From: Acanthaster planci
Taxonomy: Eukaryota; Echinodermata; Asteroidea; Valvatida; Acanthasteridae
NCBI RefSeq assembly: GCF_001949145.1
Contig: NW_019091365.1
Span: 2,481,103 to 2,545,102, forward strand
Direction: 5' to 3'
Length of the DNA stretch: 64,000 bases
The notes beneath the pieces were generated by a model, which ran no database searches, was not told the origin of the DNA, and saw only the letters and a program-made list of their open reading frames with translations. A program made the position numbers and the translations under genes. Each line of letters opens with the position of its first letter. The stretch's first letter is position 1. Positions 47,701-59,700 of the stretch are shown here, in pieces.

Positions 47701-50700
47701 TCAATACCACATTCTAAGCAACAAGCATATTTCTTGGGCAAATTGTAAGGATTTGGAGACTCAATTGCCAAGTTGACTGGCAGATCAACTCTGCCTGTAA
47801 ATGGGGGGGGGGAAGGGGTGGGAATAATGACTTACTGGTCGATTGTGGGCACAGCGTAGTGGCCCGAGCTTGTAAGCTTGGCTCCCTTGATGGTTGGGTC
47901 GTCGACAGTTGTCATAAACTCCCGAGGTATTCCGGAGCTGACTCTTGGGAAGCGGGCTACGGTGTAGGATGGTCGAGCTGGATCCTGTTTTATTTTTGTT
48001 CAGGGAGAATTGGGAATGTGGGGAAAGAGTCATAAAAGTTTTACTACATTCGCTACATAGAATGAGATATGAGCTGTCAGTATCATTGGTGGTCAGAGCC
48101 CAGTTTAGAAAAGATGAGGTTTCAGCACTGTACTCAACCCTTCCATAAGCCACTGTGCTTTTCATTTTTTAGAGTAACCTCCTATAACATGCAGCTCCTG
48201 GCAAAAATTGTGCTTCTCAGCTAATTAAAAGTTTAGCCTCAATCATGGGGCCAGCTGATCATCACTGCGTAAGGGCAATATATGTCACAGAGAAACCATC
48301 TACAATACAGGGACGGCGCTTCAAGGTTTTCCAATGGTTCCACGTTATGTGAAAGCAATGGTCACCATGTGCAAGAGGTCTATAGGGTGCCATAGCTTGA
48401 ATCATGTCTGCAGAGGTAAACAGGGGGGCCAAGGCAGGAGAACCTGGGGTTAACAGACATGGCATGTGCTGTGGTTCTGATGCAGCCAGTGGGGTTGCGC
48501 ACAGATGAACCACCATTATACTGGTCTCTCCCCGACTCACCGGTCCTCTGGGGCAGTCACGGATGAAGTGGCCTGGCTTCTGACATCTGTGGCAAGTATA
48601 ATTCTGGCCAGGACGCATGTTGTTACCGTATCTTCCACCATACCGTTCATATCTGGTGTTAAAAAAGTACACAAGCACGTCAGCTGAGAGTTTATCCCTC
48701 AAAATCAATGTAACACACTCGTGTTGGCTCTCTGTACTTTAGCAATGGAACAACACTAAGCCACACTTTGATGTACATCTTCACTAAAGATTTAAGACCA
48801 TACCCGTTTACGACACACACGTGTGGACATGCAATTCTGTCAGAGGTGCAGTTACTTTGTCAAAATGCTACTTACTAGCCAATGTACTCTGAATGGCCTA
48901 GCACACAACTACATGTACATGTACTCGCATAGGAAAGGCACTAACTGTTCCGGCGGAAGTGGGTATTTATGAGTTGACCCTGCACAACATTCACATGAAC
49001 AGCAATAAACCACTCTCCGGCTCTGTGTTTGAGTGAAATGTTTAGAACTAATTATATGCCTTAGCAAAAGATAACACTACCTAAAGCTTGAACATTAAGG
49101 ATTTTAGCTTGTAGTCAATTTCTGCCAACTAATGCAGAATTTTACACTGGTGGAGTTTGTTTGCTGTCTTTCTGAAGGTTAACATGATCTGTCACACTTA
49201 CTTTGAAGGGTCGTACTCATGACTTGATTGGAACAAGGCTGCCTGAATTTTGTCATCTTCTGAGGCATTTGCATTTGCAAGGTCTGAGGTCTGTTGGCAG
49301 CAAAGACAGTTGAGAGATTTGTTATTCTGTGCATGTAAAGGTTAGGAGTGGAAAAACAGCATCTAATACTGAACTTCACGAATGTCCCACCGTTCTTCAA
49401 CTCACTTAAGGTGGCCAATGTCACAGCAATTATTGATTCTAAGCCATCAGGGAGAAATACCAGGACAAGTCCGTGCCCTTTGACATTGTCTACTAAAGCG
49501 CAAGGGGTAATTCTGTTATGCTGGTATGAGGTGCACTGCATACTGAATTGTGTTAATTCAGATGAAAACTCCCTACTTTGGCATATGACAATGTAATTCA
49601 AGGTAGGCCTTCCCTATGTTTAAGGGGATTTCTTTTTTTAGGAAACAAAAATCTGTCCCTGTAACATTTTGGTCCCCTGTAATGTCTATGTTTTACCTTG
49701 TGCGTAGTCTCTATAACTTACAAACAAGTAACTGCATACACGTGGGTACACCCACCCTGAATATAGTCTTTTTTAACAGTAATAACACACGTTAGAAGAT
49801 GCACTTCTGTATGAGAAGACACATTCTCACAGTGGCTGAATTTTAAGCCCCATTTCTTGAAAAAAAAAAAACCAGTGGCTAGCCAAAGGAAAAGTGATGC
49901 GTACCTTCTTGAGTTGTTCAATGGTCATTCTAGAGGTGTCTTCGCCCTGCACAGTGATTGGAGATTGAAAGAAACATGGTTTTGCACGTGACATTGTAAC
50001 CCTTTTAAGCGAGGAGGAAAATTCCATTCTCGCACAATACAAGTACAGATTTTATAACCGAAAAGCCTTAGTGTGATGTAGAAAAACCTGACCAATTAAA
50101 ATTGCTGGTCCTCAAATCCAATAACAAGAAGTAATCTACCTGGGATGAATGCACTTGAGACGAACTGGAAAATCAGACAGAAATTATTATCAATTTAAAT
50201 ACTGTAAACAAATCATTTCAACAATCATCCAATGACGTGTTCTTTGCTCTTCTGTCAGTCGCTTATTATCCAACAAATTGGCTGTGACACTTGGATATTT
50301 CTTCTGGCTCTGTCAGGAACATAGCTATGCGGCACTGTGCTGCATTCACAGCTTACAGATTCTGTATGCAGTCATCTAACAGGTGTCTCCCAGTCGGTCT
50401 GATTCCTGCACTTGCATGTCACCCACTAAGTCTTCCAAGCACTAGTGAGCAAGATCTGTGCAAGGTGTGAGCAGAACCTGGGCGTAGATGTGGTCCGACA
50501 GACATTACTCATTTCAGATATTATATTTCTCTGTACTCAGCTTGAAACAAAGAGACTCATGGTACTCAATATAAAAACAAGTGACAAGTATACATAGTGC
50601 AATTGGCCTGGTTTATTCCGTCATCGATATGGCAGCAGCATGGATTTTGTTTCTTAAGGAATTTTATTTTTTTCCACCAACCGACCCTTCCTCAATTTAA

Positions 50701-53700
50701 CCATTGAACATAAAAACGGGTGCCCTAATCCGTTAGTCTTCATTCTTAAATGATCCCACTCACTTACTGTTTGTATTGCTCAAAAACTGTTTGCCCACTG
50801 CTTTAATTTCTGCACTTGCACTCTGGGACAGGAATAACCACAGCTTGATGAGCCCTTTTTTTTCATTTACTTATCCTAAATTCTAGCAGGTGTAAAAGCT
50901 ACGTTCTTATGGTCAATTCCTTGTTTTGACTTGTGTAAATACCCTAATCAAATTATCCATCAAGTGAAAACTTGACAAGATACAGTGAATATGTTCATGG
51001 AGAGCTTTTACATGAGTATACCATCTATAAAGTAATGGCTTCTAATTAATTCTGGTTACAAAATTACACCATAACAAAATTTGGCTAGTCCAATTCTCAG
51101 TAACCTGGTCAAGTTAGTGAGAATTGATGATTGCTGCTTCAAAAGGCCAACAGTGATAGAGCTGAGACATCTAGAGGCTAGATTTACTATACCACTCAAA
51201 GCAGTCAGTAGCTGTGTAACACCCAGTTTTTTGGGTGAGGTTTCTTGGGCCGTTTTCCAATACTCAACTTTGTCTCTGTCCCCCAAAACCAATCCCCAAT
51301 TGTGGGCCTGAAGCACTTAAATCTTATTGGATGTTCTGTGGCACTATTAGACTAATTACTGCACTTACAGCTTTAAAGTCAGCTAGTAAAAAAAAGCCTG
51401 AGACGGAGCCGAAGTTGAGTATTGGAAAACAGCCATAGATAAATACTGAGTTTTTGTTATTTTTGCAAGCTCTCGGATAAACGCTAAGTATGCAGTGTTA
51501 TGATATCCAGCAGTGTACATGTAAGGGCAACCTGTTATTAAAATCAAACATTGATTTTTTTCTTTTTTTTACTGATCGGAACTGATCACTGAGCAAAGGG
51601 TTTGGGGGCTACATACATGGGCACAGCACATGTGGATGTTGTATTTTCCGAGAAAAAAATGCCCTCAAGTGTTACAGAAACAGTAAAATTTGGGTTTTCT
51701 GGTTCTTGACACAACAGTGAAAATGAGATGACAAGAAGATACGAACCAGTTCAGAATTGTTTGTTTGCATATGGCATATGGGTTCAATCAGTAATGCTAC
51801 TGCAAGTGCAATACTGTTCTGCTGAATACTGATGCTGGCAAACTCATCATGTTCATTCTACAAAGTGCAGTAAACTTCTTTGTACTTAGATAAACTGTGA
51901 AGACTGTGGAGAATGGGGAAAATCCAACAGAAAAACCCAGCAGGGCAGTGCAAATTTTGGCAGGGTGGCAAACCTTCAGCGGCACGACCTAAATTTTTCG
52001 CAGGACGGCCTACCCTGCTACAACCCCCGTGGAGAACACTGCACGTCCCTGTTATAAACAGATTATCCACATGTTCTGCCTTGGAAACAGTGAAAGCAAA
52101 CCTCCAAGAAGCCTGCTGTAACCCTGAACTTCAAGAATACACTCGAGCGCTTCACCAACTGTGCATAATGTCGTCCACAAAATGTCACCCTGCCTTGAAA
52201 AGTTATGGGGTAAAGTGTAGAGACTGGGAAATGGTCACATGAACGCCGTTATTGTAGTCAATTAGTTCATTTGAGTATTCATCAAATGAGGCCTTTATAA
52301 TGAAATTCAAGACGAGTTAAGTCATGATAAAGTGACTTCTTGCTGCAAGACCAATCACTTAAACCGCTCGAGGCACGAGTACAACGTCATTATTCTGAAC
52401 ACTATCGTATCAGACAATTGAACACACCCCTTGGCTCCTTAAGTTCTGTGCACTTTTACTGAACATCAAAACTTGCTTACATAAGAAAAAACATTTCTAG
52501 GACCAGGGTTTTAGCTAGGATTGGGGAAAGTGGGAGTGCAAAATAAAAAAGTGGGAATGCAACTTGAAGAGCCAAGAATTTGATTGCGAAGCACACAAAA
52601 TGAGCGGGGAATGTGAAGTCTGTAACCGCCGCTGTCTGGGGCCAACTTCAGAGCCTTACAAGCTTCTTTATATGGTCTCTGGTAGTCTCTTAGGCATTTA
52701 AAAAAAATTTTCAATAAAAGAGAGGTAAAATGGTTTAATTTTTCGCCCCCCGAGAGTAACAGGTTTAACAGAATGCACGTACCCAAATGTTCAAAAATAC
52801 AATTGCACTAGGAATTAGCCTGACAGGGACCTTGACAAAATGGAACATACCAGAACAAAGCTTTTCAAAAAGTTGCAAGACTTTTTTTCCCCAGTACCAT
52901 GTACTGTGGCATTGTAGGTGTACATTGTAGGTGTACACCGATTCTTTGGTTTGCTCCTTCTGAAACTGAAAACACTTAAGGAAGTTTCACGTAAAGACCA
53001 GTTTGGTATCGTGACCTTGAGAGATCCCCCCCCCCCAATTTGCTTTTATTAATCCAATAACACTGAAGGTAAGCAGACAGTACAAGCGTGGTTTGGCGAA
53101 GCATCACAAGTGAATATCACTTTTTTGCACAGTAGAAATAAAGTAGGTGATCATGGCATGACAATTCAAGAATTATGAATTTCTTGCAGGCCCTGGCCTT
53201 GCCTAAAAACCTTTTCAATTTCCTGACTGACAAAAGCATTTGCTTTGCCAGCAGTTGTTCAGGACTCTAGTTGCCAGGCAGTGGAATGTGTGCTGCGCCG
53301 TACATGCATGTTCAAAACTACATGTACCGTATGACGGTACGTGTGCCTTGGCTCAATGCAGTGCCTCATATCCCTGCATGGTTCCCACTGGCTGCCATTG
53401 TGTACATTTCATTTTGATATCAGCGTTCTCACTTTTTATTGTATAGAATGCTTTAAGTATTAATGTAGGTCCCAAATACCTGTACATATGAAATGTGAAA
53501 GGTTCGGTGTGCACACTTCAAATTTTCGAAAGTTTTGACATCGTAAAGTGCAGCAATGGGTCCTGCATGATGGTTGGCGTTATCACGCTTGCTCACATCA
53601 TGGGTACCTACACAGACTGGCTGCCGCAGCCCGAGCTTAGCGACTGTAGACAGAAAAAGCACATCACGTGATCACGAAAAATATGAGTAGTGACATCGGA

Positions 53701-56700
53701 ATAAAGATAGGAAAGCAGGACAATACACTGGAGAGAAAATCCGAAATCTATCCGAAATTTTCGACCGTTTGACGACTGCATGTTGTCAAACTCAAAGTTG
53801 TCATCGGAGAAGTCACTGGCTCCCGGCGCTCCCGTGTCCTTTGCACCCATTTATGGCAGTAGGAACCAATGCTGTCGCTGCGATGTGAAAGATGAAAATG
53901 GATTGGTTCCCTTTTTGGTTGTGCGCGTGCAGATATGATTCTACATGAAACAAAGCGTATACATGTACCACACTATAATCAGAGTGTAGCAGCAGCGCAT
54001 GCATGCACTGTACCGTTTTGATCTCTGTGTGTCTGTGAAAAGACAACTCAAAAATGCTGAAGCCTGATCAATCATGGATCAACTTTTTTCTTTTCAGAGA
54101 ATACTGCACATCGAATTCCATTGAAATGAAGCACATTTTGGTGCCTTTTTTAGCACGGCTTTGACTTGAAAATACAAGCCGTGCTTGAAAATTTTGCCCG
54201 TGTTTTTTTCATAACTGGCCATGTTGTCATGGCCTGCACGGCTCGCTAGCTAGTACACTCTCTAGGACTGATGACTCAAAAGGTATAAGGAAAACTTTAT
54301 AAAGATTTTTTACCCCTACGCCAAAGTACACGTATAACACTTTAAATCAAATGTTTCTCTTAAAGCTTGTAAAAAAATTTGCAAGCATACTCGGTTGGGA
54401 CTCGAACCCACGACCTCCTGCTCACTAGCGCAGATTGTCTGAACCACTCAAACACCCTACTTGCCTGGGTCAGCTGGCTGGTCCAAGTCAGACGCAGCGG
54501 GGGTACCGAAAAGTTTGACAAGATGTATTTTCAGTCGCAGTGATTTCGAGAACAGGTTTTGCCCTTTCACTGACGTATACATATCAGGGCAAAACCCATG
54601 GTTACATGCTAAAGGCAGTTGTGAGGAGTATTTCAACACAGCCCACAATCATGGCCAAGGCTTTGGTTTCATAAGCAATTGAGAGTCTAGACCAGGGCCC
54701 AATTTCATATCACTGCTTAGCTGGAACCTGTTGTGTTTGTTGTTGAGGCATTATGCTTTTGACTACTCATCACTTAAAATATCATTACCCACTAAATTGA
54801 AAGGCGGCCTTTCAACCCTGGATGCTAAAACTTCAAAATGAATACGGATAAGTATGTAGCAACTTTTAAGATCCAACAAGAAAACTTTCCATTTTCCTAC
54901 GGAATGGTGACATTTGCCTTTTATCATTTCAGACCAGAAGAGCCCTTCTGAATTACCACTTTTTTTTTTTTTTGAAAACCAACCCTGGCCTCAACTCATG
55001 TACCAAAAATTGTTTCCGTAATTATCTCTGGGAAACCATTTGATCCAATACTCATGAAAGTTGCCAAACCCTTTTCCTGTCAGATACTAAACTACTACTG
55101 ACCTTTCTAAAGGCAACATTTTGTATGCTTCAGTAACAAAGGAATGTTACTCTGAAGATAAAGTATTGTATGCAGCCAAAATTGATGCTTAGATGGACTA
55201 GCTACAAGACTCAAACTGTCTCACAGGGCTTGAAGTACACAAAACATCTGCCCCATTTAATTTTTTAAAGTCTAAATAGCATATACTGCAATTTGATTCA
55301 TAAATAATGTAAGCTACCCAAAACTGGCAAAGAAAACTTGTGGGTTAGTCTTTAACATCAAGATTATTATAAATGTTTGAGCTACATGTAGGACATGATT
55401 TAGACTATACTAAATCATGTTTAATAACTGAGCAGATAACGATTAAATACTTCTATGGGGAAAAAAAGCACAAAAAACTTTGAGGAGAACCAAAATGTTT
55501 CCTCTTGCTCCAATTCTGATCATTTATTGCATATACTTGAATATCACTCAGATTAGTAAAATCATAAGCATGAAAAGTGCGTAAATAATATTAACAGAGT
55601 AAATGAAGATACAAGTACACTTCCAACTGTGATGGGATGCCTCAAAGTTGCATAATCATTGCAGCATGCACTACCAAAGATTTCAAATGTGAAGATTTAT
55701 AAACATGAGAACACAGGACAACCTGAAATTTCAGTCGGTAATTTCAAAATAACCTCATTATAGATGCAACATGAGGAAAAATGCAAGTATACAAAAATAT
55801 GGACACTGTCGAGTGAACAAAATTAACATCTCTTGGCTGATAATTTAATTTGACATTTACTTTGAAAATATGGGTGCAAGCAGAAATGGACAATATAAGG
55901 TAATACACAGAGGAGATCCACACGCTTTCACAGGGGACTTTACACGAAGATCATTAAACATATAAAGAAAAATTTAGACCAGAGCAAGTCTTCCCCTCTG
56001 AATTTGTGAAACTGTGGATCTAGACATTGTGCACTGTACATGTTCGTATAAGAATCTCAGCAATACACCAATACTGCTTTCATGACAACTCTTGGGAGTT
56101 GGATTATTGAGTGAAAACCTTTAAAACAATTACACCACAGTCTGTACCTTGAATAACAAGCTGGTTGTCACATACTGGCACAAATCATGTGTTTGGTGTA
56201 TCCCTACAAATTTTACACCTTAATGCATTACGTGCAATTTACAACATTTTTTTTCCCACCGACATTCTAACGTAGCACAAACTACTGGTATGTGATTTAA
56301 GGGTAAATTTCTTTAGCCCTTTAGCCGTCTACTAAGAAAAAAGGAGCAGAAAGAATTAAAATGATTCTTAAACATGGCAGCACATTTGTATTGTGGTTTC
56401 AAGATCAAGTCCATCTCAAAACAACTTTCTGGTAATGAACACTGGTCAAATCAAGCAGTTTTGATCCGAGTTTATTAGTGTCACTGCCATTTAAAGCAAG
56501 ATATGGGACAGAGAGACCCTCCCCTTTGTGTTGGTCACTGGTTCACTGGAATCTCAGGAATTCCTTTCAGAAATCTAGGGGGTATGTGTTAGGTAACAGC
56601 AGGGGTATCCCTCCATCCTATATATTGCCAGAGAGTCACTGCTTGCTGATAAATTGTTAGTATGGAAGCATGCGGACACCCCTAGCTATAGAGGGATTTC

Positions 56701-59700
56701 CATGAAATCAGACGTGGCATTTATCCACGCCTTTGCACCAAATGCATGTACGTGTGCAACTCAGTACTCGCTGCCATCATGTAGTTTGACCAGACAATCA
56801 AGATGTACTGCTTAAATTTCACAAAAACCCCATCTATGATGCATCATTGCCTTTCTACACAGACACGTGCAATGGATTGTTCATTTTTTTAAGGGAAAAA
56901 AACGTGTGCCTGGCAGAAGGGCAATCAGCCAAATTGAACAATTTTTTTCCCACATACATGTAACACTGCAACAGCTGGCTTGATTATGTGCTCCTGCAAT
57001 GCAGCAGATGAACAGATTTAAATGCAAGTACAGACTTAGCTGCTAAGTCATTGTCCCTTCAAATGTTCCCATAAGGTACTTTCCTTAGCCGGGTTGCATT
57101 TGATTTTAAACCTTAAAAGAGCCCTGGAGTGGGGCAAAATCTGTCCCTCCCCCAGAATAACCAACCCCATTTTCAACGATATTGTTCAAGTGCATTTTTT
57201 CACGCACCAAATCTCTGAGAGCTTTTTTTTTAAAAGTAACATCTTGAGGTCATTTTGACACCGATTTTGTGAATACACCATTCTCAAACACCTGCCATAT
57301 TTCAAAGACAGGCCAGCGAAAAATACCTACTATTTCCATTGACTTACTCAATGCTTGCGGGCCAACCCACTTGAGACAATGAACTTCAAATAACCGCAAC
57401 ACTAAACCGATATTGATGAAGCTTTAAATTTGTACTGATAATGAATTTCGTCAGACGCATGCTAAATTTCCAAAAGAGCGGACAGGAGGCAGCAATTTTT
57501 TTCAGGGTGGGAGAGGGGGGCTGACCTCAGTTGTGAGAAGTCCCCTCAAAAGGTTCTTTTAGGGTTCATTTATTTGTCCAAATGTTGAACATCACTGCAG
57601 GCCTGCTACTGCATGATGTACATTCCAGAGGTACACCTGCTTCCCTATTGTGATTGGCCATCTTCAGAACTTGTCAATAAAGTACAAAAGCCTGTCTCCA
57701 TAGATCAGGCCTATATCTGTATAGCATATGTTACATCTGTGCAAGCATGAAACAGACTCAAACAAACCCATAGCAAAGTTCACTGGGTAAACAATTTTAC
57801 ACATATTCAACTTTTACATAGCTACTGTTAGCAACACAAAATTGTACTCGCACATGCATAAACTTTTGTATACATTAGCTCCCAAGTAACTCATAACCAG
57901 TCACGCCTAATGACACTTAAGCTAAACCCTCTCAAAAGCGTCTAGTCTAAAAGAGGCTCCATGAATCTGCGCAATGCTAAACATACAATGCATGCCAACA
58001 ATACAACATGATCATGGCTACAATAATTTTGTTTCAAAACTTCTCATGTTTTCATGTGAAACAATCTTAAAATGTTACGACATGGGAAGGGGCAGAGAAG
58101 GTCCTTTCACTTTTATCATAGGTGTCTTGTTACTAGCAAAGCCCTGCTGCCGCACTTCCTTGTAATGAAATGCAACTACAACCAACAGCTGACAGTTTCT
58201 GTGACAAATTTGTGGGCACAAAAGTTGGCATTTCTAAAGTAGACCAACTATTTGGATTATTTCCTAAGCAATAATGCTGCCCACTTTCTCAGAGAACAAA
58301 ATGGCACTGCCATCAGTTAATATCTTGAAAATGTATAAAACGTGTAGTCAAGCATTCAACATAAATTTGACAGATACAAGTCCATCTTTTTTTCCACTTG
58401 TGATTCATCCACAAGAAGATCATGAGTATTTTTTACTTTCAACTTTCCATCTGTCGTCTATGTCCGTGTTGAGGGCATATCATCTTTGATCAGAATTGCA
58501 CACAAATAGCAAATTATGTCTCATAAAATGAGAGTTGATGCAAAATACTGCTGATTTAGTACATTTTCCTTTCAATACACTGCAACTTGTCTACTTTCAA
58601 TGCATCAGAGAATGGTGCATCTGTGATGTAATGAGTTAGATGCACTTCACACCAAATCAATTAAAATGGTGCCCAGTAAGGGTAAGCAACTCCGTGATAG
58701 TGTGCTATTTGCTCTCCTGTAGATCCAATGTACTGTGCAAACAGGTAGGCATGTAATAGGCCAGAAATTTCCATGCTGATTCCTCAATACACAGTGTACC
58801 TTGTCACACCAGATATTCTACACAATACAATACACATCTCCACACACAAATCCAGATCCGCGCATCGATCCTTTGATAGGCAGCATATCCAGTGTAAGAA
58901 TGCAGTAGTGCAATCATGGCAGCATACAGTTCTCAAAATGTCCATTGAAGGTGAAGCAAACCCGCATTGACACTGACGACGAGCAGATTCCGACTGGCAC
59001 TATTTTCCCAGCACAGAGGCGTGCCATCTGCTTGGCAGAGAATGCTCACAGTTGTAAGATCCACAAGTGGAACATGCAGAATTTAACTACTTGATGTTAA
59101 AAACTGCAGAAAGTCCTTTTCAAACAACTTACTTACATCAGCATGATTACATGATGACTTCTCTCAATGTTGACTCACAATACCATTACTCAACACAAAA
59201 TAAGTTTAACTGCAAAATACTGTAGACTTGTTACTTATTGGGCAAAACATAAGTTTCCATATATTTGTCTTTGGTCATATTAGGCATAGCTAATGAAGAA
59301 TACTACGATATTTGAGATGTGCATGATAATGAGGCTGGGAGCATTATATTTCATTGCTACTTTATCAGTTCAAGAAATTTCTTTACATAAACATGACAGA
59401 AAAGCACTCAACTGCAATGGCACTACAAATGACTTTCAGCATTTTTTCATCCAAAAAATGAAGACTTCTGCTAATTTCGCATGCACATAACTCTGATTGA
59501 TTTGGCAACAAATCACACGCATTCAAGGTTCGATTTAATTTGAAAGGATATGCTTGCCTTTCAAAACCACTACAGGATCAAATTTACACAAGTATGAGCT
59601 GCGTATGAAAGTTGTCACCAGTAGTTGACACTAATCCCATGATACATTTCATCAATAACAAAACACATTAAACTCGCCTGTACATACAGCAAAACAATAA

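Noticed and set aside
50140-50164. 25-nt possible microexon in RBBP6 (acceptor tttccag, donor GTAGAT)
   Set aside because: Including it shifts the frame and gives an early stop. The model without it keeps phase throughout.
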